NCBI RefSeq assembly: GCF_001640025.1
Contig: NC_031674.1
Location: forward strand, 1,116,001-1,180,000
Source: Sugiyamaella lignohabitans
Lineage: Eukaryota > Ascomycota > Dipodascomycetes > Dipodascales > Trichomonascaceae
Reading direction: 5' to 3'
Length of the DNA: 64,000 nucleotides
Part shown: positions 52,592 through 62,837 of the stretch, in pieces
Layout: each line of letters starts with the position of its first letter
Position numbering within the stretch: the stretch's first letter is position 1
Made by a program: the position numbers and the translations under genes
Notes under the pieces: generated by a model
What the model was told of the DNA's origin: nothing
Databases searched by the model: none
Seen by the model: only the letters and a program-made list of their open reading frames with translations

Positions 52592-54895
52592 CTATTTTTC
52601 GGGCGCGGCACTGGTGTCGTTGGAGAACATGGACGACAGGTCGCGGCCGAAGAGACCACGCTTAACCCAGCCCATGGCCATGAGCACTCGGGTCCGGAAG
52701 GATACGGTTTGCGCGAAGTAGGCGCCCCGCCACAGGTACATGCCAATGAGCCCACCAACGTATCCTTTGCCGTTGAAGTCGAAGACGGCAGCGTTGGAAA
52801 TATATGCGAGAGAGCCAAGGTGCTTGTATGCGAACGGTCGGTAGACTGCCTCGTCGATGTCGTCGTCGGTGATGTCGCTAAGTTTGAGAGTATCTTGGGC
52901 TCGTGCCAGTCTTGTCAGCTTTCTTCCGAGATATGCTCCTTGTTGGTTGGCTCGTTGAGCAGTGGCAGGGAGTGAGGTGATTCGCTCGTCGACGGCATGC
53001 ACCAGGTTCGTAAGCTCGTCGAGACTGAGCGTTCCAGACCGGTCGATGTCAAACTCGTTGAACAGATCAGTGACTCGACACAAATGTTCGGTGGTTTGGG
53101 GGTACTTCTTCTTAATCACTGCAACAAGCTCTTCAAGTTCGGAATATGTAATGCTAATATTAGCCAGTTCCTCGTCAGATACTCGGTTAGGTCCAGTAAG
53201 ACTGAATCGTCTATGGTGAAGAACATGGTGTCGAAGCAGATTCTTAAGATCTTCCACAATATTGGTTCGCATGGTGGCACAGTCGCCAATGGCGTATACG
53301 TCTCCTTGTGGAGTTCCAAATACTCGCAAGTGGGTATCAGTCTCAATAGCACGTTTATTACGCTGGTTTTCAGGACCAAGTGACTTGACAACTCGTTTGG
53401 TGATTGGTGCTTGGTCAACTCCTGTAGACCATACACATAATCCGTATGGCAATTCTCGGTATAACTTCTTGCCATCCTCGCCCTTCTGGTAGAAGACGAC
53501 TTTATCAGGGAGAATCTTGTCAACACGAGAGTTGACTTGCACATCGATGTTGTCGTTTTTGAATCGTTCCATGGCGTAGTTAGAGATGTTCTCGTCGTAG
53601 GTGTTGAGAATATGTGATCGTGACTGGATGACGTGAACAGACACTTCGTTTCGAATCACCTTGGGATACTGCTCAGCAAGGTCCTCGTTAAGTAAATCAT
53701 AGATCTCAGCAGCCAACTCCACACCAGTTGGACCTCCTCCACACACTACAAAACTCAAAAGTCGTTTACGTTCTTCGTCAGAGGTTGTTGGTAAACACGC
53801 TTGCTCGAGGTTGGCAACAATCTTACCTCTCATATTACGAGCATCTTGAACTGTCTTGAGAAAGTCACAGTACTCTAAACCAGATACGCCGTGGGTGTTG
53901 GTGGTCGAACCGACTCCAATAACCAGCTTGTCATAGGGCACATAAAACGACTCGTCACTGTTGGTCAGTCTATTATATGCCTTGACTTCGACAAGACGCT
54001 CTTCAGGTACAACATCCTCAGCAGTGGCAGTAAGGAAATGTGCATGCACACGACTGCAGATTCGACGAATGGGTTCTACCAGAGATTGTAAATCTAAAGT
54101 ACCAACAGTGGCTGATGGGAGCATAGGAGTAAACAGAAAGTAATTAGTGGGTGAGATGATGGTGATATCATACAGATCAGGATCGATCTCTTTCAATAGA
54201 GCTACTGAACCCCAGCCGGTGCCAAGAACAACAAGACGAGGTTTGCCCTTGAGTTTGGCTTTGGCTGGTGATTCTTCACTATCCAAGTAGCTATAACAAA
54301 TTGGCAGGTTCTTAGGGCCTCCACGGACAGGTTCGAGAGCCAATTGCGACACCTCGACCTCTTTATAATCATCCTCTGATTTGAAGTAAGTAGTAGCATC
54401 GTAGATGAAGAAAGCACCGAGAATCGTCAAAACAACCGAAATCGTGATTCCAACCGAAAGTGAAGTGTAATAAAACGCCTTCAACAGAAAGTGCTTGCCA
54501 AAGAAATTACTGATTCGCGGGTTACGTTTGTGCGATGTCGACGAAAACGCTCTTACTGACATCCCACCAGCCAACCCACCAGTCAAACCACCAGTCAAAC
54601 TACCAGTCAAACCACCAATTAAACCACCAGTCTGCAATTGGTTCACCAAACCAGTATATTTTAAAGCCATAGGTCTTGGCGAGGCACCTCCCCTAATCAA
54701 ACCACTTCCAAATTTCAATTGGCTGCTGACTCCGCTGGTACGACGTCCTGGACCATTAACATGAGAACCCGATTTCCAGCAAACCCCCCGACTAGCGACT
54801 AAACCTCCTCGAAACAAACCCGCCGGCTTTATCGCAGCCGGCACAGCGACTCGCAACGGGTTCAAAAACACACCCATTGACAGTCCCAAAACCAT
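52592..54895 (-). CDS. NDE1: Mitochondrial alternative NADH dehydrogenase with EF-hand (external, type II)
   Basis: 767 residues from the ATG at 54895. A Gly/Leu/Thr-rich presequence (repeats GGLTGSLTGGLTGGL, about 90-112) is followed by a membrane anchor (about 142-167). The first Rossmann motif is LVVLGTGWGSVALLKEID (about 222) and the second FVVCGGGPTGVELAAEIYDL (about 380). Between or after them are YGLCVWSTGVDQAP and VYAIGDCATM. An EF-hand insert at about 612 reads FNEFDIDRSGTLSLDEL. The C-terminus carries KGYVGGLIGMYLWRGAYFAQ. This single-subunit flavoenzyme passes electrons from NAD(P)H to ubiquinone without pumping protons; the EF-hand indicates a calcium-responsive external enzyme like Neurospora Nde1. 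Confidence 0.93.
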   Translation of the reverse strand: MVLGLSMGVFLNPLRVAVPAAIKPAGLFRGGLVASRGVCWKSGSHVNGPGRRTSGVSSQLKFGSGLIRGGASPRPMALKYTGLVNQLQTGGLIGGLTGSLTGGLTGGLAGGMSVRAFSSTSHKRNPRISNFFGKHFLLKAFYYTSLSVGITISVVLTILGAFFIYDATTYFKSEDDYKEVEVSQLALEPVRGGPKNLPICYSYLDSEESPAKAKLKGKPRLVVLGTGWGSVALLKEIDPDLYDITIISPTNYFLFTPMLPSATVGTLDLQSLVEPIRRICSRVHAHFLTATAEDVVPEERLVEVKAYNRLTNSDESFYVPYDKLVIGVGSTTNTHGVSGLEYCDFLKTVQDARNMRGKIVANLEQACLPTTSDEERKRLLSFVVCGGGPTGVELAAEIYDLLNEDLAEQYPKVIRNEVSVHVIQSRSHILNTYDENISNYAMERFKNDNIDVQVNSRVDKILPDKVVFYQKGEDGKKLYRELPYGLCVWSTGVDQAPITKRVVKSLGPENQRNKRAIETDTHLRVFGTPQGDVYAIGDCATMRTNIVEDLKNLLRHHVLHHRRFSLTGPNRVSDEELANISITYSELEELVAVIKKKYPQTTEHLCRVTDLFNEFDIDRSGTLSLDELTNLVHAVDERITSLPATAQRANQQGAYLGRKLTRLARAQDTLKLSDITDDDIDEAVYRPFAYKHLGSLAYISNAAVFDFNGKGYVGGLIGMYLWRGAYFAQTVSFRTRVLMAMGWVKRGLFGRDLSSMFSNDTSAAPEK
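54564..54632 (-). repeat. 12-bp repeats inside the NADH dehydrogenase presequence
   Basis: Tandem ACCAGTCAAACC-type repeats on the plus strand encode GGLTGGL-like residues on the minus strand. Imperfect (Thr/Ser/Ile/Ala variants). Confidence 0.75.
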
Positions 54896-55334
54896 TTGTC
54901 AAGTATTTACTTCAGACCACAATTAAGTCCGGTTCACGGCACAGATCCAGTAATTCCAGTACCTATTAAATCCGATTCCTCCTGATACACTATCAGTGCA
55001 CTTCACAAACTCGAAATCAGCCACTGGCCTCTTTTTTAAACGAGAGTTAAATAATAAATCGAAAAAAAAAAATTCTAAAAAAAAAAAAAACCAAAGTTAA
55101 CGTCAACTGCTCTCGTCAAACTTAACTCTACTCGCCAAATTCCAAACTATATATGACCACCACCTCCGGTACCACCACCACCTGCTTGCTACCCTACCCT
55201 CACTCATGTCTCATTTCACTCGGCTCCCGCTCCTGCCGTGATAAGGGGATTCCCTGCGTGCATCTGCGTCATCCAGCATGGCCGGGTAACTATACTAAAT
55301 CGGCCCGTGCACCCGAAACTTAGGGGACGGGCGT

Positions 55335-55385
55335 GCCTCCGGCGGCCGGGCTCCGCCCGGACGGGGTTGTGCTCGCTTCGCGAGC
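55335..55385 (+). repeat. GC foldback arm, type 2 with GCTCGCTTCGCGAGC hairpin (solo)
   Basis: 51 bp, ends in the same hairpin as the 16769 and 59727 arms. Confidence 0.9.
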
Positions 55386-55944
55386 AGCGTGGGGACTGGG
55401 AGTTACATCTACGAACATGAGGTTCAACTCTCTCAGTATTTAATTAATGCTCATGTACCGGCGAAACTGCCTTCAAAAAAGAATATAGCAATTTTCCTGT
55501 GATGTATACACCCCGTATTAGGATCCCATATAAATCAAAAACGGTTCCTTGAACTCAAAAACCGAAAAATGACGGCCGGAGCAGCAACCAATGCCAATAC
55601 AGACGAAGAAAAGCAATCCACAGGTTAAATGAACAAACTCGAGATCCTGGAACGCAGCGCTTTGCAGCTCAGGTGCATTTCCACCTGCACGAGCTTGCAA
55701 CTCTGCAAACGACCCTGCATGCTTTACCCACCACCAATCGTTCAATTCCCCCCTCAACCATCCCCAAAAATGCCTCAAAACAAACTCATTAAACCCACCA
55801 CCTCCCACCCTAAACCGTAATTACAAACCCAAACCAACCTCCCTCCACCGCAACCAGACCCCCGCAGACATCCTGGAATCACCTCAGTTGCAGCTTTCCT
55901 GCACAACAGCAACCGGACCCGACCCTAACCCGCCACAGGAGTCA

Positions 55945-56083
55945 GTCTTCGGCGGCTGGGGCCCCGCCCCAGACCCTGGTAGCCCCTACTTCGCAGGAGT
56001 TACTGAGACTGCGGGTGTGAGACGACTCGAGCGGAGCGAGAGGAGCAACCAGGGTCTCGGGCGGAGCCCCAGCCGCCGGAGGC
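55945..56083 (-). repeat. GC foldback unit, complete but mutated (Q - core - S)
   Basis: 139 bp; left end GTCTTCGGCGG and a broken Q hairpin (CCCCTACTTCGCAGGAG), so it is older or decaying. Confidence 0.9.
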
Positions 56084-56400
56084 AGGCCCCACGCGGCGCG
56101 TGCGGCGCCATGCACCCCGCCTCGTTCTTTATTAGCAGGGGCCGCATGGATCACCGGGCATTTCCACCTGTACAGCCAATCTTATCAAGCCATTCATTGT
56201 ACGAAACAGATACGACGGTGGTTAAAAGGACCATACAAACGGGGAATTCAGACGACTTGGATCTGGGTTGGACTGTTTCTGAACACACGAAATTGGCATT
56301 TTGGGTGCCATTGTCTGTTGACTGTTGATAAAAAGCGCTGTGAACCGACACTGCCGGCCGCAATTGGTCTCGTTCTCTGTCACTTGTCTCTCAATTAACC

Positions 56401-58083
56401 ATGGGTATCAATAATCCCGTGCCGCGAAGTCTCGGCAAAGAGTCCAGGTAAGCATCGTTTTCGGGGTGGGGGTCTGCCTCCAGCGGCTGGGGCTTCGCCC
56501 CAGACCCCGTGGCTCCTCTCGCTTCGCTCGAGTCGGGCGTCGGGCGGTGGGTGTCCGTTGTTGTTCGGTCGACGACGGTCAACAACTGGGTTCTGGTGGA
56601 CCGGACCTCGGTCAACGCAAGCTCGCGAAGCGAGCACAACCAGGTCCGGGCGGAGCCCGGCCGCCGGAGGCATGTCCCTCCCAGCTAGAATTGCTCGCTA
56701 ACACAGTATAGAAAAGCCGCTAAGGTGCTGGCGTCTTTTGTCAAGCCAAACCAGATTCTGGGCCAGGATATGGTGATTCCTACTCATATTTTGGCCAATG
56801 CTAAGGGTCTGGTGGTGCTGACGGTGTTGAAAGCCGGGTTTTTGTTCTCGGGACGGGCTGGTTCAGGTGTCATTGTGGCGAGATTGCCAGACGGGTCGTG
56901 GTCAGGCCCTTCGGCCGTGGTCACAGCTGGTGCCGGTGTAGGAGGCCAGATTGGCGCTGAATTGACGGATTTTGTTTTTATTTTGAATACTAAAGCTGCT
57001 GTGGATACGTTTGCTCAGGCTGGGTCAATCACTCTCGGTGGTAATGTTTCGCTGGCAGCGGGTCCTTTGGGACGAAATGCCGAGGCAGCAGGCTCAGCGT
57101 CGCTGAAATCAGTGGCTGCGGTGTTTTCTTATTCAAAGACAAAGGGTCTGTTTGCTGGTATATCTCTTGAAGGATCAGTACTGGTAGAACGTCGTGAAGC
57201 TAATCGCAAATTCTACGGAAACAATTGTACAGCCAAATCAATTCTGGGTGGCCGAGTCGACCCACCTCCAGAATGCGATCCTCTATTCAGAGTTCTCGAG
57301 TCTCGAGCTTTTAGAGGAGTACGACCATCAGATTTCGAGGACGATTATTACGACGATATTCCCGATTATAATTCAGACAGCAGCAGTGTAAGCGGCGGTG
57401 GCAACTATTCATCATCACCCAGACGAGGCTCGAGAAGAGCCGCTTATGACGATGATTATGACGATGATGGCGATGTATATGGTGACCGACGACGAGGTGG
57501 TAGTGGTGGTGGCAATGGATCTCGTCGTGGAGGTGGAGGCGGAAGTAGTAGTAGCTGGCAAGACGATTTATACGACCGACCAGCCTCGTCAGGAACTCGG
57601 TCTGGACAAAGACGATATGACGATGACGACGGCGATTTATACGACCGGAGTAATAACCGGAACCGGGATCATGACCGTGATCGTGGAGTTGATGACGTGA
57701 CACGACGAATGGGCCGAGCCAATTTCAGGTCGACGTACTCGGACAAACCGCCCGGCCGTCCAGCAGCCCCGAAACCAAGTAATCGTGACTACGATTATGA
57801 CAACGACGATGACGACGCATACTATTCACGAAAACGTAACGACCGGACCCAACACCGACAAGCATCGCCAGCCAAACCTGCCCGAGTACCACCATCGAGT
57901 TCCGGCGGCGAAGAAGCAGTTGCTCGATACACTTTCGACGGCGAACAAGACGGCGACCTGTCGTTCCAGAAGGGCGATATCATCACCATCGTCAAACGCA
58001 GTGACTCCACCGACGACTGGTGGACCGGCAAAACTGCCACCGGCCAGGGAATCTTCCCGGCCAACTACGTCGACCTCCTGTAG
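56401..58083 (+). CDS. YSC84: Ysc84/Lsb3-like actin-binding SYLF-SH3 protein, two exons
   Basis: Exon 1 is 47 nt (56401-56447, MGINNPVPRSLGKES plus AG). The intron is 56448-56711 (GTAAGC donor, CTAAC branch, acceptor TAG). Exon 2 is 56712-58083; the product is 472 residues. The start MGINNPVPRSL is the conserved N-terminus of this family, which supports the short exon. The SYLF lipid-binding domain (about 1-205) has ILANAKGLVVLTVLKAGFLF, SGRAGSGVIVARLPDGSWSG and GQIGAELTDFVFIL. A low-complexity Asp/Arg/Gly/Ser linker follows. The C-terminal SH3 domain (about 418-472) has ARYTFDGEQDGDLSF, DDWWTGK and GIFPANYVDLL. It acts with Las17 at cortical actin patches in endocytosis. The intron holds a 197-bp GC unit. 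Confidence 0.94.
56476..56672 (+). repeat. GC foldback unit in YSC84 intron, chimeric (type-1 S arm, type-2 right arm)
   Basis: 197 bp. The left arm is a type-1 S arm with one change (CCTCCAGCGG). The right arm is type 2, GCTCGCGAAGCGAGC plus CCAGGTCCGGGCGGAGCCCG. The core is about 86 bp, longer than usual. Confidence 0.92.
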
Positions 58084-58132
58084 CCTGTTCTCTATTGACA
58101 CTTTCTAAATCCACTCTGGGGGGTGTGTTTGT

Positions 58133-58187
58133 GCCTCCGGCGGCTGGGGCTCCGCCCCAGACCCTGGTTGCTCCTGCTTCGCAGGAG
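58133..58187 (+). repeat. GC foldback Q arm beside a complete unit
   Basis: 55 bp, 49 nt past the YSC84 stop; with 58207-58344 it forms a three-arm cluster. Confidence 0.93.
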
Positions 58188-58206
58188 ATTGGGCCGATAT
58201 CGGGGG

Positions 58207-58344
58207 TGCCTCCGACGGCACGGGCGCTTCCCCAGACCCCGTGACTCCTGCTTCGTAGGAGTTGTCTGGCACCGTCGACGGAACCGACTCGAGCGAAGCG
58301 AGAGGAGCCACGGGGTCTGGGGCAGAGCCCCAGCCGCCGGAGGC
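58207..58344 (-). repeat. GC foldback unit, complete, left arm decayed (Q - core - S)
   Basis: 138 bp. The left arm is diverged (CCTCCGACGGCACGGGCGCT) but keeps an inner hairpin CTCCTGCTTCGTAGGAG. The right arm is intact. Confidence 0.9.
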
Positions 58345-59264
58345 ACACCCCCGCCAGCACGGCTGGCCAGGGAGCCGAAACAGGCACATTCAGGGGACGG
58401 ATCGGCGTGGTGCATGAAAAAGTCACGAACCTTTTTTTTTCAGTGGGATGCGGGAGACGGCCGAAAAAAAGGTGGGACTAATGGGCACAGGTGACGCTCC
58501 CCGCACAAACGCTAGGGACGTGGTCTCACTGATAAGGCAGTATTTAAGGTTGCAGGTGGCAGTGGGCATGAGCGGCACATGGAGTGTGGGTGGGGTTCGA
58601 GCGCGGCGTTCGTGCTCGGTCCGTCTGTCGGCAACGTGTGTTGGCAGGTGGAAAGGCGATTGTTTTTTTGGGGTGGGTCTGTGTTAGAGATAATTTTTTT
58701 ATTTTTGGTTTGTTCGGTTGTTGCAAGAGCGACCGAGAAGTGGTGCCTAAGGTGCTGCAGTTCGTATCACAGAGGTACCGAGAGGTGCAGCTGGCCAGTT
58801 ACAAAAACGAGCGAGAAAACGGCGAGGTCAGATCGCAGGATTTTTTTCTTGCTAAGAATAGAAACCCGTGTGTATGAGTCTGTGTGGGTTCCTTTTTTGG
58901 GCTCGCTTTTAATTTTTATTTTATTTTATTTTAATTTATCCAGAGTCAGGACTGGGATTCATCTGCAGATGGGCTGGATATGCACTTCTCAGGTGGCTCC
59001 CAGAAGTTGAGTTAGAAACTGGATTTAATGGGTTTAGTGGGTTTAGTGGATGATTGGTTGATGGATTAAAATTAGCCCGAAACAGCGGACGACGTGCGAG
59101 TCCCATTTGGCCAAAAAAACAGGCAGGAGGTTTTTTTCTTTTTGCGTTGCTTGCCTTCCATTTTCATTCACCGACTGGCAGCTGGCAGCCAGCCTGACAG
59201 GCACACAAACCAGCTCCCAGCTCGCTTCTCCGGAAAAAAAAAGCACCTCTGACACCCCCACGCC

Positions 59265-59325
59265 CGACTCGAGCGCAGCGAGAGGAGCAACCCGGGTCTG
59301 GGGCGGAGCCCCAGCCGCCGGAGGC
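59265..59325 (-). repeat. GC foldback S arm (solo)
   Basis: 61 bp, with GAGCAACCCGGGTCTGGGGC (one change from consensus). Confidence 0.92.
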
Positions 59326-59726
59326 AGACCCCCCTTCCCCTGGTTGGCCAGCACCGACCGATAGTACCTGCGGATAGGGCTTCCGATATAGCAGATAGGT
59401 TCCGAGATATGCAGGCCAAGCACTAGCATTTTTTGTGTGAATAACAACAACCGTTCAATAAAGTTACCTAACTTGGCTATTGATCCGGATCAGCCAGTTT
59501 GCAACTGCGATGGGCGGTCTATCACTAGAGCACACAAAACCCAAAAAAAAAAATAAAAACACCTGTCCAGCCATAAACTAGGGCGGCCGTCCACAGACCG
59601 TATCCGGCCCAACAAAAAGGGCCAATCTCAACGTTAATACGCCCTGAGCTCCGCTGCAGCTTCAAACCCGATCGCTAGCTGTTTTTGGGCGCCCCAGACT
59701 AGTCGTGATCACGGGGGAGGGGGGAT

Positions 59727-59872
59727 GCCTCCGGCGGCCGGGCTCCGCCCGGACGGGGTTGTGCTCGCTTCGCGAGCCGACAGGGAGATTTCTGGCTGGG
59801 ATTCCCACGTTCCGACTCGAGCGAAGCGAGAGGAGCCACGGGGTCTGGGGCAGAGCCCCAGCCGCCGGAGGC
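59727..59872. repeat. GC foldback unit, complete and chimeric (type-2 left arm, type-1 S right arm)
   Basis: 146 bp; left arm ends GCTCGCTTCGCGAGC, right arm begins CGACTCGAGCGAAGCGAG. Confidence 0.93.
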
Positions 59873-60496
59873 AGCAGAACCCCCCAGCGGGTCGATGGGT
59901 CAGAATTAGCGGGGTATCTGTAGGGGTCGCATGTGTTTCTGAGTTGGGAAATCAGTCCGCAGCTGCTGGTGTCTGTGCTGCTGGTGCCGGTGAGCCATGG
60001 GTATCCTGGGGCTGTGAGAGTCTGAAAGGAGGGGTATGGAATGGGGATAGACTGTAATGTGGGATGAGGTGACTGGGCAGGCAGATATCGATCTGTAGGA
60101 TTATTTATTTTTTATTGGTTAGCGGTGTGGTTGGTTTGTGTGGTGGTGGAGGTTTGTCCCACACACGCATGTCTGTCGGGCTATATAAGCATTGGAGTTG
60201 GCCCCGCTAGTTCAATTTTTTTTGTTAGTTTTAATTCCACTTTGTTATTTACTTTGTGGTATTGCTTGCTCTTTGCGTTCTAACTACAGGAGATTCAGTC
60301 ACGCATTTCCGCTCGACTGTCATTTGTTACGAGCAATCCTCCACCTCAATTGTAAGTATTGCGCTGGATCACTGGTCCAGTTTTCTGGAACTGGAACTGG
60401 GTCAACGGCACTAATGACTGTACAATGGTCTGGAACTTTTTCTCCGTATTATTGTAGGATATTATTTTTGGAGCTGTAGTCAATTCTCTTAGCTCA

Positions 60497-60790
60497 ATGG
60501 TTACTATTCAGTGGTATTTGGCAGTATTCAGTGATATTGGGCTGTTTTCAGTGGTATTCTGTGGTCAATTGTATTCAGCAGTATTCAGGATGTTTGGCTG
60601 TATTCTGTACTCAGTAGTATTCAGCAGCAGCATTCTGCATCAGGCCTGCTCTGTATTTTTCACTTATTTTTCACTAGTACTCAGTAGTACTCAGTATGGG
60701 CCCTTCAGGTACCATACTAGTACCCATACCAGTACCCAAACCAGTAGTACCCAAACCAGTACCCAAACCAGTACCCAGACCCAGGATTCA
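60497..60790. repeat. Degenerate short repeats (GTATTCAGTG then CCAGTACCCAAA)
   Basis: First half: variants of GTATTCAG(T/C)(G/A). Second half (60700-60782): CCAGTACCCAAA units about 12-15 bp apart. Both share AGTA/TACT cores, so the halves may be related. Confidence 0.72.
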
Positions 60791-61814
60791 GACCTGTACA
60801 GTAGTATTTGCAGTACAGTATTACTACTCAGATCGATCAGGTGCTAACAAATTAAGCAATTTACACCCGCTACCCGGCTTTTGCATTTTTCAAAGTCACC
60901 TGCTAGCCCTGCCCAATCTGTAGCTAGCCAACCAGCCATCCTGCTAACCCGCCCTTTAAGCCGTCAGCAGATTATTTTTCATCACCGACCTACCAGTTTT
61001 ACCTGTGAAACCCGCACCGCCTACGTGTCTCACAACCTGTCTCACAGCCTGTCTCATAGCATTTGCCTTTTTCTTCCTCCGGTTGCTCTCTGTAAGTACA
61101 AGTTGTTCTATTCTATGCAGAATGATGTAGCAGGACTGATAGATAAAGAACAATCATCGATCTTTGCTCAATGCAGAGTTTGTTTTTCTATTTCCGACCC
61201 GCCTACCTCATTTACATATAAGCATTGATTGGTATTTGGTTTTGTGATACGAATGCAAAAATTTTTTTTCATTTGTGTTTAATTTGTTTTTAAACACAAA
61301 TTTTTGTTGAACAATTTTTTTTTGGTAATTCTGTCTGGTGGTTTTTTCTGTTTCTATTTTATTCTGATTACTACTATCTGTACATCGAGTTCAGTATAAA
61401 ACAGCAGTATCCGCCTTTAGCATACATCGTACACAACGCCCAAAATATCATATCACCTTTTACCCGGTATTGGCCTGTATTCATCATTTCTAACAAGCAC
61501 CTGCTTTAGATCGGTAAACAGACAAATCAGACAAATCAACTGTTGGCATAAACTTTAAAACAAATTCAAAATTAAACCCTGTTCCTTTCGCCGTGCCAGC
61601 CATCTTACCACTCGTTCTCGGCTCGTGTCTTAATTATTAAGAGAAACATCTTAGAATTATCCGAATAGCATTATCACAACTGAACAGCAAAACTCACACG
61701 CACACACACACACCTGTTGTCAACTGTGATTTAACGCCAGATAATTTTTAAACAAAAACATTCGAACACGGTCATCAACTGCAAAGAAAAAAAATACAAT
61801 TAGCTACAAGAAAA

Positions 61815-62699
61815 ATGACCGACTTGAACAATAATACTGCCAAGGGTGCTGTGGTGCCTCCTCCTCCTTCGGCCGCTGATATTGCTGCTGCCAATGCGTC
61901 TATTCCCGATGTTCCTTTTGAACCCAAGAACTTTCTCGCCAAATTCCGTCTTGATGGTAAAGTTGCCGTTGTCACTGGAGGTGCCCGTGGTCTTGGTTTT
62001 TCCATGGCCGAGGGTCTTTGTTCCGTGGGTTTGAAGGGAATTGCCATTCTCGATGTTCAGACCGATCTTGGTCTCGACGCTATTAAGAAGCTCCATGGAG
62101 CTTATGGTGTTCAAGCTCAATTCTATAAAGTAGATGTTCGTGACGAGACTGCTGTCAACGATATTATGGACTCGATTGCCCGTGATTTGGGTGCTATTGA
62201 CATTGTCGTCAACTCTGCTGGTGTTGCTGACCTCGTTCATGCTGAGGAGTATCCTTCCGAGAAGTTCAGAAGAGTCATTGATATCAATCTCAACGGTTCG
62301 TTCCTGGTCACTCAAGCCGCTGCTAAGCACATGATTGCTCAAGGCAGAGGTGGTACTATTATCTTCATTGCCTCGATGTCTGGTTCTATTGTCAACTGGC
62401 CCCAACCACAATCTGCTTACAACGCATCCAAGGCCGCTGTCAAGCACCTCATGAAGTCGCTGGCTGCCGAATGGGCCGTGCACCGCATCCGTTGTAACTC
62501 GATCTCTCCCGGATACATGGACACTGCCCTCAACCGTTCGTACACCACTCTTTTCAACGAGTGGAAGGACCGCACCCCATTGGGCCGTCTCGGCGATCCC
62601 GACGAGCTCACTGGCGCCTGCATCTGGCTCGCTTCCGAGTCATCGGCCTTCTGTACGGGCTCCGACATTGTCATCGACGGTGGTTACACTGTCTTGTAA
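61815..62699 (+). CDS. Short-chain dehydrogenase, polyol/ketose type (mannitol/sorbose/xylulose reductase-like)
   Basis: 294 residues from the ATG at 61815. After a Pro/Ala-rich N-terminus (about 1-45) comes the classical SDR cofactor motif VVTGGARGLG (about 52-61). Then follow NSAGVAD (NAG-equivalent) and catalytic Ser (about 189, in ASMSGSIVNWPQPQ), Tyr202 and Lys206 (YNASK). ISPGYMDT and the terminal DGGYTVL complete the fold. The sequence style matches fungal mannitol-2-dehydrogenase, sorbose reductase (Sou1) or L-xylulose reductase. Exact polyol and cofactor preference are not visible. Codon bias is strong (GTC, AAG, CTC), suggesting high expression. Confidence 0.88.
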   Translation: MTDLNNNTAKGAVVPPPPSAADIAAANASIPDVPFEPKNFLAKFRLDGKVAVVTGGARGLGFSMAEGLCSVGLKGIAILDVQTDLGLDAIKKLHGAYGVQAQFYKVDVRDETAVNDIMDSIARDLGAIDIVVNSAGVADLVHAEEYPSEKFRRVIDINLNGSFLVTQAAAKHMIAQGRGGTIIFIASMSGSIVNWPQPQSAYNASKAAVKHLMKSLAAEWAVHRIRCNSISPGYMDTALNRSYTTLFNEWKDRTPLGRLGDPDELTGACIWLASESSAFCTGSDIVIDGGYTVL

Positions 62700-62837
62700 T
62701 TCTAGTACTCCTCCTACCACATATAGACCGCCCTCGACGGGCCCTCACCACTCCTCCGCGTGCAACTCTGACTGCCCGGGGGTGGTCCTTTATCTTATTT
62801 AATGTTATGTCTGCTTGTCACTACTTTGTCCCGGACT

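Larger units (their letters stand above)
54896..56400. other. Intergenic region between divergent NDE1 and YSC84
   Basis: Promoter DNA of NDE1 (A-rich runs at 55060-55092) and of YSC84, separated by GC arms at 55335 and 55945. Short open frames at 55518-55820 show no support. Confidence 0.5.
58345..61814. other. 3.5-kb gene-free interval before the SDR gene
   Basis: Holds GC arms at 59265 and 59727 and a repeat tract at 60497-60790. TATA-like boxes occur at 60181 (CTATATAAGC) and about 61395 (AGTATAAAAC). Splice-like signals occur too: CTAACTACAG at 60280-60289 and GTAAGT at 60352 and 61093. These could mean a long spliced leader of the SDR gene or a separate non-coding transcript. No protein gene is supported. 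Confidence 0.45.

Noticed and set aside
55518..55808. 96-residue minus-strand frame with a hydrophobic C-terminal part
   Set aside because: No recognisable family and no promoter or codon support; treated as chance.
56725..58083. YSC84 starting at the internal non-ATG codon of exon 2
   Set aside because: The upstream 47-nt exon restores the conserved MGINNPVPRSL start with good splice signals.
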